From contig KB722744.1 in assembly GCA_000349905.1 (NCBI GenBank), positions 310,001 to 374,000 on the forward strand: a DNA stretch of 64,000 bases, written 5' to 3'. Position numbers and translations under genes: made by a program. Origin of the DNA: Volvariella volvacea V23 (Eukaryota > Basidiomycota > Agaricomycetes > Agaricales > Pluteaceae). The notes beneath the pieces are model-generated. The model was given only the letters and a program-made list of their open reading frames with translations, was not told where the DNA came from and did no database searches. Below, piece after piece: positions 13,068-25,343 of the stretch. Positions within the stretch are counted from its first letter, which is position 1; the number at the start of each line of letters is the position of its first letter.

Positions 13068-13227
13068 GTTGGTTGGAGATGGCACGATCTATTCAGTCGC
13101 CCAGACCCGACAAAGTCAACGACTCTCACGTCCGTCTTCCTTCTTGCCAACGCAAATCTCATTTTATTACCATTTTTACGCGCCTTATCCTCGATTCCAA
13201 CCCTCTCGACCGCGTCGAACCACTACA

Positions 13228-14510
13228 ATGCGTCCACTTCCCAAATTCTACACACTCCCAGATCTGCAAGCGGTGTGCCCCCTGAAGGGCGGAACGAATC
13301 CTCATTACAAGAAGGGCGCAGCGGAGTCAAGGGCTTGGGTGGATAGCTTCCAATTGGACATTTTCAATAACAACGCAGCAGCTATCATCAAACGAAGCTC
13401 CGTCGAGCTTCTTGCCTCTTATACTTATCCGACAACGGCCTACCCCCAGTTCCGGACATGCTGTGACTTTGTGAGTGCAACCGTTGAGCTTCTATCCCGC
13501 CTGGAATCCCGAGGTAACTTATACTCTGATCCCTCATGTTCAGTTGAACTTGCTCTTCGTTGTGGACGAAATCAGCGACGACCAGAACGGCAAGGGTGCT
13601 GCTGTTACTGGCCAGATCTTCCTCAATGCGCTCAGTGATCCCACTTGGAGTGACGGCTCTGTATTGGCGCGCATGACGGGAGAGTACGTTCGTCCTTGTT
13701 CCTCCTGCAACGAGTGAGTTGGCTTATGTTTGACGATTCTAGGTTCCGTGCACGTCTGGTGTCCCAAGCAGGTCCAAGAGCGCTCCGTCGTTTCGTTGCC
13801 CATTGCAAGGACTACATAGCTGGAGTCATTCGTGAAGCAGAGTTGAGGGAAAAACGCGAGGTATTGGGTGTCCACGACTATCAGTTGCTACGTCGGGAGA
13901 ACAGTGCCATCCGCACCTGCTTCGCACTGGCGGAGTGCCTCGTAGGCATCGACCTGCCCGACGAGGTCTTCGAAGATCCGGTATTTCTGAATATCTATTT
14001 CGCCGCTACAGATATGGTTTGTTGGGCCAATGTGAGTGTTGAAAATTTCGGGATAAATTAAAAGGGATATTGACAGGTTGGTGATAGGACGTGTACTCTT
14101 ATAACATAGAACAAGCGAAGGGACACAGTGGGAACAACATCGTGACTGTGTTGATGAAGGAGAAGGGCCTCGATCTGCAAGGCGCTTCGGACCACGTCGG
14201 TCGACATTTTAAGAAACTGATACGCATATTCCTTTCGTCACAAGCCAAGCTACCTTCATACGGAGTGGACGTTGACGCTGCCATTGAACAATATATTGCG
14301 TCCATTGGTCACTGGGTGAGGGGGAACATCGAGTAAGTGACCTAGCTGGTGTATCATCTGCCTCCTGTTGACCTTGCCCCCAGTTGGAGCTTCCAAACGG
14401 AGCGTTACTTCGGTTCGCGAGTTGCAGAGGTTAAGAGGACGCGCCGTGTCGTTGTCAGACGACCCATCACTCATGAGCCTTACCGATGTAGCGACCGCAC
14501 GGCCAACTAA
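13228..14510 (+). CDS. Class I sesquiterpene synthase (basidiomycete type)
   Basis: Five exons (13228-13470, 13544-13683, 13743-14031, 14088-14332, 14384-14510) join exactly into 347 residues, the usual length of fungal single-domain sesquiterpene cyclases. Class I motifs are intact. An Asp-rich motif DEISDD begins at D89 after LNLLFVV. The NSE triad NDVYSYNIE has N224, D225, S228 and E232, is split by an intron after N224, and is followed by QAKG. A C-terminal WSFQTERY has the Arg-Tyr pair at 313-314. These residues bind three Mg2+ and the diphosphate of farnesyl diphosphate, which the enzyme would ionise and cyclise. The product cannot be predicted. No cytochrome P450 or other tailoring gene is visible within several kb, so it stands alone. 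All splice sites are canonical and no break is seen. Confidence 0.93.
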
Positions 14511-15290
14511 GGCCTACTGTCCCATTTCTCAGTTGTTTCAATTACCTTGTCATCAATGTCATGTATATACACGCAAGCAGCTTCTTTTCCCACCGCCTTC
14601 ACGTCCACCGGGATACCCACTTCGCTTCTTCATGATATAGAGATACCCTGTCATTATCGGATAGACTTTCACGCAAAACAAGATGTACCGCTTACTTGCA
14701 GAGTTCGTTATTCCTGTAATCACTACTTACTTTAAGCTTAACCAATGGAGCTCGTGTTGCAACCCGTACCGACGTCCTGCGTAGTTATGCTCCATGAATC
14801 TTAAGTTATGGCAACCACAGAAGGACGGTGATGCCGTTGATATTATGCATAGACCTAGTCGCGCGCCATTTATAATCCTAGTTTAATTGTTCATAACGGA
14901 GCGCAATATCGCCGGCATATTTGAGGGGCCTTGAAGATATCCTCCTGACCATAAGGGGCTTGGAGTTGTCACTTTGAGTCAATTAATCAAGGTGTGTACA
15001 CGCTACTCAACCCGATAACCCTGAGAGAATTACGCCTTGATGAACTTTGTGAAGCCACCAATTCACTTGCGGTTCATGGATACAAAGGGTCATATGTATT
15101 TGTATCTACTTACGGCAGGAATCACAGATGACAAGAATAGAGACGTTGACCCGTCTGACAGCAAGCACTGAAGGAACAAACTCAATCACGGCGTCAAGCA
15201 GGCTGTGAAGATTGTGGGGGCAGACCCTATAGTGGAGCGGAAAGTCAACATGCGAACAAATGAGCGTTCACAGTTAAACCCCACACAGGA
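14511..15290. other. Intergenic between convergent genes, no gene seen
   Basis: The 3' flanks of the terpene synthase and SAP18 genes. AT-richer than the genes, with no open frame or RNA structure I can support. Confidence 0.6.
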
Positions 15291-16293
15291 TCAGTCATAT
15301 CTTCTCCTTCGTGGGGGTGAACGAGATCTCGAACGGCTACGAGACCGAGACCTAGAGTGCGACCTTCGAACCCTGCCACCCCGACCTCCGCGGTGCCCCC
15401 ACCCACTACCACGTGTAGGAGGCGAAGCACTCCTTCTTGGTGGGGGTAGTCGTCTGTCGAACCTATCACCGACGCGGTCGCGGTCGCGATCCCTGTCCCC
15501 TCCGCCGCGCCCAGCTCCCCGCCCACGAGGACCAGAAGGGGTGTTGGATTCACCCCGCCAATGACCACCTCCCCTTCCACTCCCCGGACCAATAGCTCCT
15601 CCCCATCCGCTGTCAGTCCTTCCCTGTCCAGGTCCTTTCCAACCATTGGCTGCGGCTGCAGAGCCTTTGACAGACAATTCGGTAGGAGCTGACACGTTCT
15701 TGGGCAAAAGGACTGCCACCAAGAGGTAATCTCCAGGAACGAATCGGAGTTCGTTGAGAGTACGTTCCTCGCGCTCGCGTTGGGTAAGTTCACGGTTTTC
15801 GCCGTCAGCATCTTCCGTCAGACGTGGCGCGGTGGTGCCGAGGGAGCCTGGTTCACCAAGGATGTCGCGAGAATAGATCATCCCCAAGTCCTTTGAAGCA
15901 AATCTTCCTCGATTGGTAGGATCGGCATATACAACTCGGAACGAAAAACGGGCGAGCGGGTGGCGGTATTCAGGTACACTTGGCGCGGTATTTCGGATGG
16001 TGGTGAGCACCTCTCTCAGAGTTGCGTCTCTCCTACGGAGATAAGAATAGCGGTTAGAGAATCAAAGCGTTGGAGCTCACCATGTGAAGATTTGTTGCTC
16101 GTCCGTCGTTGGCAAACTTCCGTCTTCAAATAGAGTCAAGCGGTGGAAGCTACCAATTTTTATGAACGTCCTGATCAAGAAGGGAGCTGTCTGGTGGTTG
16201 TCTGTCAGTGCTGCAGGGAAATGGCATGGAGCAGGAGCTGACCTTGTCTCTGGAAACGATGGATTGGCCTCCTGGAGCTGAGTCGAGATCCAT
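15291..16293 (-). CDS. SAP18: SAP18 homologue with C-terminal RS-rich tail
   Basis: Exons 16293-16243, 16190-16081 and 16032-15291 give 300 residues. Residues 15-145 match the SAP18 ubiquitin-like fold: RDKTAPFLIRTF, then LPTTDEQQIFTWRDATL, then FSFRVVYAD, then FVPGDYLLVAVLLP. SAP18 is a subunit of the Sin3-histone deacetylase corepressor and of the ASAP/PSAP exon-junction splicing complexes. The rest of the protein, absent from animal SAP18 (about 150 residues), is Gly/Arg-rich and ends in SRSRSRSRSRSRSPP followed by basic residues, a classic RS domain. This favours a role in RNA processing. Splice sites are canonical. Confidence 0.9.
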
Positions 16294-16486
16294 TGTCGTA
16301 CAGCGTGACGGTCAGCTGGGTTGGGGAAAGGTGAACGGAAACGTTACGTAAGCAAACGTGAGGCTGTAACGCTTCGTGACATGACGGGCCGTGCTTTCCG
16401 CGCCCAGCCGTTGATGCAGAGTCAAAAATCAAGTTTATATCATACAACACTACATGTCTGGCTAATAATGCATAACGTGTAGCACA

Positions 16487-18657
16487 CTAACTGGCCCGCT
16501 CAACATGCACAGGCTGATCCTTCAGCTTTTGCTCTACTTCATCAAGCTGAATTTCTTCCTCAACTCGCTTGCGTTGCTCCTTTAGCTGTTCGCCTTCGTA
16601 CACTGCGAGCAGTGCGGTGAATGGTGGTTAGGATCAATCTGTGGGGCTTGTATGGTTTGCTGCCACTTACGGAATGCCAATTCTTCCAAGGTTCTGTTCG
16701 CGGTCTCTGGGAACAAAAAGTATACAAATACAACTTCAAAGGCGAGGAAGACGCAATAGCTGATATAATATTTCCATCCTATACACGACAAGTATGAATT
16801 GTATAGCTCATGACACGTGGGGGCAGAAAACGTACCGGCATTCTTAATTCCGATTGGGTTGACGAATTGGTTGAAAAAGCCCGCCATTCTGCTGAACCAT
16901 TGGAACACAGTGATTCCTTTTGCACGGACGTGGAATGGGAAAATCTCCACCAAAAATGCTGAGCGCAATCAATTAGGATCCGCAAAGTAGTCGCAGCTCA
17001 GGACTTACTGTACGTCAAGGCATTGTACGCCATATTGTAGCAGGGGCTGTACAGGAAAATGAATCTGCGCGGGACTTAGTAAAAGCGGGTAGTCGTGGTA
17101 GTTCATCCTTACGCAATAACCGCTCTAGAGGATGCTTGACTCTGAGTCATAGCATATTGTGCGCTCGCAATAGTCCAGGCTGTGAATACGAGCAAAAGAG
17201 ATATGGTACATGCCTGCCATAAAGTCAGTGCAACGCAGTCCCCAGGAAAGGACAAAACGCACAAGATACATCGTGCGTCTCTTGAAGCGTGAGACAGTCA
17301 AAGCAAGGATAGTCGCGTTGAAGAAACCCCAGCAGGTATTGCCAAGATTGATGATGTTCTTTGTTCGGTTGTCATGTACACCAATATTCTCGAGGATAGG
17401 TGCAAGAAAGTATCTGCGTTTCATGAATAAAGATGGCCCACATGATATAGAGGAACACTTACGAGGTCAAGCCATTTCCACTCCACTGCGTCACTAGTCC
17501 AAGGAACGAGCCAATCAACAAGCGTTTCCTCATCCCGGAAGTAGCGATCAACTCCCTCCAACCAACATTAGTCGTCTCCTTCTCAATTTCCAGAGTCTTC
17601 TCAATCTGCACATATTCTGCCTTGACGAATTCAGAGTCCATATCTCCTTCAGCATGGTACGTCGCCAGAATTTTGTATGCCTCCTCTCCTCGTCCTTTCG
17701 AAATGAGCCAACGAGGTGACTCAGGCAGGAAGAAGAGGAAAACAAGTTGCAGGCTGCTTGGGGTGATTTGAAGAACGGAAGGAATACGCCAGCCCCAGTT
17801 GCTGTCTAGTCCAAAGGTACCCAATGTAACTCCGGCAGCAACGATAGCACCTAACGTGATAACTTAAGTGGGGACATATAGCGTCGAACTAGATCGAGGA
17901 CTTACCAATGAAGTAACAAGAATTGAACAAGGAGCCTAAGATTGCCCGCTCCTTCGGATGGGACAGTTCTGCAACATTGTCGTCAGTAACTCATGAACTG
18001 CTTCATGCACCACAACTCACCGCCAATCAAGGAAGAAGCTGCGACAATCGCAAACGGAATACCCAATCCAAGGATAAACCGCGACATTACAAACATCGCA
18101 ACTGGCCAGCACCAACCGAATCAACACGGCCATCAAGAACCCCACCAGAGGTGCCACTTACAGTTCTGTGAAGCGGTTTGAATGACCGCCCCAATGACCA
18201 TAAGAATACTTCCAAACCAAATCGCTCGTCTTCTACCCAGCACGTCCGTCACAATGGGGACCAGCGGTAATGCAACGATTGCGCCGAGAGAATATATGGC
18301 GGACATCAGGCCCAGCAGTGAGGATTCTGGGTGGTGATAGACTACACACGGCGGTCGTCAGCATCTAAGCGAGAGAGTGACTGGCGGGAAGACTTGCAAG
18401 TTTGCCATGAATTAACGGCTTGCAGGCCGTTCATCATCGAGGAGTCAAAACTGAGGCAACGTTGGCAATTGGCATGTTGGACAAGCCGACGATCATACTC
18501 ACCCACTGGTCATCTCGACTCCGATACATGTTGGGAATAGAATAAAGTACAGGTATCTGAGGTTCGGCTTCTTGTACCATGGTGTCTTGTCCTGCTGAAC
18601 ATGCCGTGTTACAACAGGGTCCGAGAGGTCAACCGCCGCAAGCTTGTTCTTATCCAT
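16487..18657 (-). CDS. Sugar transporter, MFS sugar-porter family (LAC12-like), copy A
   Basis: A multi-exon gene (about ten exons) beginning MDKNKLAAVDLSD and ending KDQPVHVERAS. Family marks: VTDVLGRRRAIWFGS after TM2-3, PESPRWLISKGRGEEA before the central loop, and VEIFPFHVRAKGITVFQW then NPIGIKN in the second half, with about 12 hydrophobic segments. These fit fungal lactose/hexose permeases of the sugar-porter family, proton symporters of the plasma membrane; the sugar is not predictable. The central block from PESPRWL through NRTKNI is closely parallel to copy B at 20006-22237, so the two arose by tandem duplication. The start was chosen as the Met in front of the conserved DKTPWYKKPNLRYLYF segment shared by both copies. 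Confidence 0.88.
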
Positions 18658-20005
18658 GTCGCAGTGTTCGTCGTCGGTCGTTCAAAAAGACAGTGAATCA
18701 ACGTGGAATGAGACAGCGACAATGAATAACCCTCGAGGGAGAAGGCGATAGCCCTTCAAACCTACTGCAGGGCTTAATGAAGAGAAGGCGGGGTAGCCGA
18801 ATATTCACCCCACACCATCTGCTCCCTTATATTCCTCCACGGCAAAAATAGGAAGAACAGAAGACACGAAAGAAGCCGTGGACATACTGCGTTATCAACA
18901 TTGACAACAATCCCCCGGGCCCCCTCACCTCAGCCTCTATCCCCATAGCCAACCCTGTCCAAATGCCGACGCCAAAAGAAGCTGGCACACTGATGGGTCA
19001 GGAGGGAGAAAATGGAGGAAAGACTGGGGTATCAGAATTGATGGGTTCCGGGCCCATGCTAGCGCATTACTCAATCCTCCGAAATTATTTTCGGAGAAGA
19101 GGCACTGCGGGTACTGTAAGTTATGCCATCAAACTTCTCTTTCGAGTGTAGGAGAGAGCGGGCAGAGGGCGTACGTGAGATAATGGGCGCCGAAGTCAAA
19201 AGCTAGAGTACCCCGCTCTACCTTCCCCTTCTACAGATCTAGGTGAGCGAGAGTCCTGGAGAATCCACCTAGGTATTTGTAGCACCTGCAAGGATAGCCA
19301 ACTTAAGTGAAGATAGTCTAGTCCATGAATTTCGGAAATTATACCCATATATCTCATGCAAGCCACAGCGTCAAAATTCCCTATAGCATCTGCCTAGCGG
19401 TTATTCGTACTCGAGCACGCGAAGTCCTTCAGGTTCCCCTTCACCCCAACCGAGCGGACAGAAGGCGGAACTCGCTTCCAAAGGTGCAATAACCCTCCCG
19501 GGCCCGCCAACCCACCAAGAAAACGAGCTATTTTTATCTCCCACTAATTCCCAAAGGAGCTCACCTCGCCATTACACCATTCTCTTGGCAAACATCTCCA
19601 GGTGGGTCGCCTTGGGGGGCATAAACCACGAGTTGCGGGTTAGTAACCAAACCCAATTCATTACGGAGAAACCCCGGAGCAGGTATGTCAGAAAAAACTT
19701 GAACGCTCACCGCGTTTCTTTCCTATCCTGAGATGGGGCCGTTGGAAATTTTAGCGGGACATCCAGAAATATGTATCAGGCAGATGCGGATAGAATTTTA
19801 GAGGGCGTGTGCGGGCATAGAGAACGGCGAGCGAAAGAGCCCTCGGACGGAGCCTCGACAGACGGAGGTAAAGCAGAGGCACATCTAGTGACGTCATGCG
19901 AAATCATCTTCTTGAGGGTTAGACGGCGATGGGGTCGTTTAGTAAATTGCAAGACGTTAATCGTAGCCTACACATAAAAATCGTACACATTACTATTGCG
20001 AAAAA
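18658..20005. promoter_or_regulatory. Promoter region of transporter copy A
   Basis: 1.35 kb between the tandem transporters, upstream of copy A. It contains several GC-rich CCCCGGG-type stretches (for example 18914-18921 and 19670-19677) that could serve as Mig1/CreA-type carbon-repressor sites. That role is an inference. No open frame with recognisable content. Confidence 0.3.
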
Positions 20006-22237
20006 TCATACACGTTCCGTATGCTTGGGTGCCTCCTCCTTCTGAATCGAATCATTCTCCTCTCGTCCTTCTTGTTGGATTTCGTTATCAACACGTTTCT
20101 TGACTTCTTGGAGATGATCACTCTCGTACACTATTAAAAGAAAGAAGGGACGGAGAGTGAGGTGGTGCGGTATTAAAACAAAAGGACTAGGACTTACAGA
20201 AGGCCAATTCTTCCAATGTCCTGTGAGCAGTCTCGGGGAAGAGGAAATACACAAAGACAACCTCGAAAGCCAAGAACACGACATAACTAACCGCAGTAAA
20301 AAAATGAAACGATCACGACGAAATGTCAGACATACTGCCTCCGGATTGATGGATCACAATCAGCGACAACGTACCTGATATAATATCTCCACCCCGAATT
20401 GTTGATACCAATGGGGTTCACGAATTGGTTGAAGAAACCAGCCATTCGGCCGAACCATTGGAAGACGGTGATACCCTTTGCGCGGACGTGGAACGGGAAG
20501 AGTTCGACCAGGAAAGCTAGCCGGGGATTAATGACTATCGGATGGGTAGATGTTTGAGCGAGCGCTTACTGTACGTGAGGGCGTTAAATCCGATATTGTA
20601 AGCAGGGCTGTACAAGAAGATGAGACTGCGAATCAAGTCAGCGTCAGCATTTCTGGATTACGGGATTGATCGACGTACGCAATAACGGCCTTTGAGGAAG
20701 CCTGACTTTCGGTCATTGCGTATTGAGCACTAGCAATAGTCCATGCCGTGAAAATGACGAGAAGTGAAATCGTGCAAGTCTAAAAGGTCAACTAAAATTA
20801 GCACCGGTGTGATGGAAAAAGGGGGCAGCGCACTTACCAAATACATCGTCCTTCTCTTGAAACGAGCGACAGTCAAGGCAAGGACAGTAGCATTCAGGAA
20901 ACCCCAGCAAGAGTTTGCCAAGTTGACGATATTCTTGGTTCTGTTATCCGTAATACCAACGTTCTCAAGGATACGAGCCAGGAAATACCTAATCAATAGA
21001 TGAGCTCAATCTATCTCGGCTTTTCTAGATGAATGACTTACGATAGCAGCCCATTGCCACTCCATTGTGTGAACAGTCCCAAGAATGACGCAACTAAGAT
21101 ACGTCTCCTCATACCAGGGCTAGCGATAAGCTCCCTCCAGCCGACCTTGGCAGTTTCCTTCTCCAGCTGAAGCGTTTGCTCAATCTGAACATATTCCGCT
21201 TTTACGAACTCCGAGTTGGCATCACCCTCAGCATGGTATTTGGTCAGGATCGCCAAGGCTTCTTCTCCTCGGCCCTTCGAGACGAGCCATCTGGGAGACT
21301 CGGGAAGGAAGAAGATGAAGAGAATTTGGAGAGTACTAGGAGCCATTTGGAGGAAGGAGGGGATTCGCCATCCCCAGTTGTTGGGCATTGAAAAGGTACC
21401 GAACGTCACGGCGGCGGCAGTAATGGAGCCTAAAGGGGGTAGTCGTTATCTTAGTACAATGATTAATCCTTAGAGCGCCTATGGCTTACCAATGAAGTAG
21501 CAGGCGTTAAAGAGCGATCCCAGGATCGCACGTTCCTTAGGGTGGGATAACTCTGTAAAGATGTAGGCTGAGGTCTACTGTGCACCGACGAGACTCATTA
21601 CGAACCTCCGATCAGCGATGATGCAGCGACGATGGCAAAGGGAATACCCCATCCAAGGATGAATCGCGCAATGATGAACATGGCAACTACGTGATCGAGT
21701 TAGATGCTAATAATATAGCCATAAAAATAGCTCACAGTTTCGTGCTAGGCCTTGAATGATTGCACCAATGATCATAAGTATACTTCCAAACACGATGGCC
21801 CATCGGCGACCCAGCGAATCAGTGACCCAGGGTACGAATGGCAATGCGAGAATAGCCCCGAGGGAGTACATCGCGGACATTAAACCCAACAGGGTAGAAC
21901 GAGGAGAGTTGAAGACTATTTGGTTGCTTAGCGGTTGACTACATGCAGGGTATGCAAACCGTACAGGTATCCCATGAGTCTACGGCTTGTAGACCGTTCA
22001 TCATCGAAGAATCGAATCTGAAACCCAAGTTATAAGGCTGTATCACTAGTCATGAAGGGACTCGACGCACCCACTAGTCATTTCGACTCCAATACATGTC
22101 GGCCAAATCATGAAATAAAGGTATCGCAGATTAGGTTTTTTGTACCATGGCGTCTTGTCTTGTGAAGCTAACTTCGTAACTGTATCGTCGGTCTTCCCTT
22201 GAGCAGGGAGTTTCTTTTCTTCTTCTTGAGTCGTCAT
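20006..22237 (-). CDS. Sugar transporter, MFS sugar-porter family (LAC12-like), copy B
   Basis: Same exon-intron pattern as copy A. It starts MTTQEEEKKLPAQGKTDD, has the shared DKTPWYKKPNLRYLYF segment, WVTDSLGRRWAIVFGS, PESPRWLVSKGRGEEALAIL, QWSGNGLLSYFLARILENVG, VELFPFHVRAKGITVFQW and NPIGINN, and ends in a charged cytosolic tail (EEAPKHTERV). Reading frame and splice sites are intact, so both duplicates look functional. N- and C-terminal tails differ completely from copy A while the membrane core stays similar, which suggests different turnover or regulation signals. Confidence 0.88.
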
Positions 22238-24292
22238 GATACCTCGTCAAGGTCGTACTGGTGTCGCAGGGAGAGCACAAAGGTGGGTATCCAAGGCAGA
22301 CCTAGGTGGGACGGACAACAGGTAGGCCTGGGGGTACGACAAAGTGCAGACCATCCCAGAAATTCGTTTAAATACCTTACTCGCCTCATTTGCGAGCTGG
22401 ATCATCCTTTTTCAGATTTGATTTTTCTCCAAAATTGCCCCGTACGATATGGGCTCTTGAGGTCACGACTCCCATAATCGAGGGATCAAACGCAGGCAAA
22501 GTCGTCTTGGCAAGGGCGTACCACAACAGGGAGAACGAGAGGCATGGGTGGCGTTTGCAGTGGACTGAATGCTAAGTTTCCTTGGACATTGAACACCAAG
22601 GGTCACGTTGTTCCGAGGATTCTCAGAAGCCAGAAGCGATCTGGGAGCTTCCGCCAATGGGAGAAATTGGAGAGGTAGAGTTTTGAATGGGAGCTGGTGA
22701 CACGCGCGCATTTGCACCTTCGGGATAGCTTATTACCAACCTAATCGAATTAAAGAGGTAAATCGAACCTCGTCCGTTAGATATTGGCTGATATTGGGAC
22801 GATGGATGGGGGTTGACCTGCATTCCGTGCGTCACGGCGAGGCGGCCATAGCCAAATCTAATTCCCATATATTACACTTTTGAGGCAAATGTGCGGGGGT
22901 GGGGATACTTTGACGCGTTATCAGGCTGCGGAGACCTCCATGATACCCATTCTTTCGAACGTGATCGGGGATGTGGCTTGCCCCGCTGTCAGGACCCCAC
23001 GTACGCGAGACGTTTTGTCTCCATCTGGGTCAACCGTTCAGGCTTAGTGGGGCATAGGGAGTTGACAGACGCATAATAGTCCGCACCAGGTGACGCACCA
23101 TCAAAGAAGCATCGCTCTCTGCCAAGAAATTGAAGCTATCACGACCTTCGGTAGTAGAGCGTTGAGATATCAGAGTTCGAGAATCTGTTCAAGATGGAGC
23201 GCTTCTGTGCGCTTGAAGCTGTGATCAATCATGTCGCATATACGGAGCATGGCCAGTGATTGACTCGCGGTCGACGAATGAGCACTGATTCAAGTTGTGG
23301 TCGAGTTGTGTGATGGGATTAGGGTTGCTGTACAACAAGGATAAACAATTGTGGAGGCGGGCCGCCGAACCGTCGTCGGTGTGGTCTCCGCGGATCCGGT
23401 TGCTGTCGTTGTCGGTGTACAGGACGGTGTGGAACTGACTAGCCCGATGCAGCACATCGGTTTTCCACCACCGCAAGGGGCTGCAGCGGCCAGACAACCC
23501 CTGGCAGGTGACTACCATCGAGGTGTGTCTGGCCCTTGGGTGTCACTCATAGGCTGTTTGAGTTGAGCCAACAACTTGCGAACAAGGAAGGAGATACTTA
23601 CCGAGGATACAAAAATGTGGAATTACCGATGCTTCAAATAAGGTGCGAAATTGATAGAGCATTCTTTTTCAATGCTTTGTCTCAACGGGCTCGGGGTATA
23701 GCTCACCTATTGGGACACTCGTAACGATCGCCAGACTACTTGCTAATCTCGAATAGTCATCACCACTGTTTAAGCCTTAACACCTCTGGGGGTGAGTGCA
23801 CAAATGACAGGGACATTTATCTGTTCAACTTAGCAGCCACGCATCCAGTCTCACGTGCATCCGCGTTCTCCAAGTACAAGGTGAGCCCGTGTCGTCGCTC
23901 GTGAAAGGAATATCCTCCGAACCCTCGATAGGCCTGGAACCCTCGATAGATCTGGATTGTCGAATCGCTGCGGCGCATACAACCCGACTTCCTCGATCCT
24001 GGTTACATCCCTAACCCGCCATGCAACCCACCGGTAGACTCCATGTTGGTAAGTTCAATAAATCTATACCAACTCCTACTTGACTGATTTCGCCTTGGAC
24101 GTTCGGTAGCACCATGAAGATCAAGAGATAATTTGAACAGCGCCGAGACCGCACACTGAGACCCATCACCGTCCAACTCCGGCGTAGCCACATTCACACA
24201 TGACCTACGTTATGAACTTGATGGGAGGTGGTCTGTTCTGTTTCTCCTCGGTACCCTCAATCCAACATCTCTCTAGCACCAGCAAAGTGACT
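22238..24292. other. Gene-poor interval with decayed repeat fragment
   Basis: No gene recognised. 23331-23372 is a diverged copy of the left edge of the NLR duplication (see the repeat entry). At 23922-23957 an 18-base unit (AACCCTCGATAG plus six bases) occurs twice in tandem. Confidence 0.5.
23331..23372 (+). repeat. Decayed third copy of the NLR-repeat left edge
   Basis: GTACAACAAGGATAAACAAT and the following GTGGAGGCGGGCCGCCGAAC align without gaps to the sequence starting at 60404 (GTACAACAAAGATAAATAAT and on), with roughly four of five bases equal. The bases just before it (GTGGTCGAGTTGTG, then GATTAGGG) also match those at 26874-26899. Similarity fades downstream, so only the edge survives. 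Confidence 0.5.
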
Positions 24293-25343
24293 ATGGGCGA
24301 AAGCAAAGACCAAGACAAAACTACACCCGCGGGTTCAAACAACATTCAACCACATCGCGACGTGACAATGCCAAATTCACCCCTCAACGCTTCAGGATCT
24401 CTACCTAAAACAAAGCCCATTCGCAAAACCGCCGATTTGCAAAAGTTCCGCAACATTGTCCTTCGCACACATCTCACGCCATATCCCGATGAGATCATCT
24501 CCAGAATCGGCGGTAATGCTCCACGCGTTATCAAAGAAATACCTGTGAAGTGGTTCAATTTGTCCCATGCCCATATTCGCAAAGGCGGTTGGGGGTATGG
24601 TATAGGTCCAAGGATGGAGGTGAAAGAAGTTTGGTTGAGCAGATATGAGCTGGGCGTGGCTGAACTCGTGGAAGTGAGAATGGATTTGGTAACAGCGGGA
24701 AGAGGCATCAAGGAAGAGGAGAGGATGTTCGGAACCGAGAAGCCGTTGGAAGCCAAGGTGGTTGTTGAGATTGATGCTACGCATGGTATGTATTTCGCTT
24801 TCAGGTTTAGGAACCGACATTAAAGCATTTTCCTTCCTCGTAGAGATGCTTAATGCTCGCACTGGAGCGGTGGCGGAAGGATGTATTTTCTATCTCTTAG
24901 ACGAGTATGCGGTTTAAATACCTCCGCATACTCTCTTGTAATGAACTTTGCTTCATAGATGCACAGCCGTCGCAGCAGGTGTACTCAGTGCCTCCGAGGG
25001 TCACGGGAAGTTTGGCCAACCCGGCCTCTCACAGTCTATAAACGTTCTCTTCCACTCTCCGGCACCTTTGTAGGTCCTCTGTGTTCTGGGTTTTACTATT
25101 CTAATCATGTGACTTATAGGGGCACGCGACTTCGTCTTGTTAGCACCAGCACCTCCTCTGAATCCCTTTCCTCCAAATGCGAGGTGAGCTTATTCGTTCT
25201 ATATCGGTCACGTATTACAATAGAGTAATAAACTCGCAATTTCCTATCATCAGGTCTGGGATTTGAAGAACCGGAAACTCGTCGCAACAGGCACTCAATT
25301 GCACATGCAGCCCTCAAGATCCAGCCCCTCGGCATGGCTATGA
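24293..25343 (+). CDS. Hotdog-fold protein, diverged thioesterase paralogue
   Basis: Exons 24293-24785, 24844-24904, 24959-25069, 25120-25183 and 25254-25343 join in frame to 272 residues. The C-terminal half aligns with the thioesterase at 1919-2999: SQSINVLFHSPAPLGTRLRL against SQSMNIVYHSPAALGDKLRI, and EVWDLKNRKLVATG against EIWNATHNRLVASG. N168 and D184 of the active-site set remain, but the HGG triplet is replaced by AEG at 175-177. An extra N-terminal region of about 100 residues is specific to this protein. An upstream in-frame Met at 24200 exists; I chose 24293 because the intervening residues look like leader. It is either a thioesterase with a changed oxyanion site or a non-catalytic hotdog protein. 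Confidence 0.75.

Larger units (their letters stand above)
8801..13227. other. Gene-poor interval
   Basis: No domain or convincing multi-exon gene found in 4.4 kb. The longest open frames (plus strand 9447-10100, minus strand 12441-12992) have no recognisable motifs and amino-acid usage unlike the neighbours. 11220-11260 has a short run of GATTAACCT-like repeats. The last few hundred bases are the likely promoter and leader of the terpene synthase. Confidence 0.55.
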
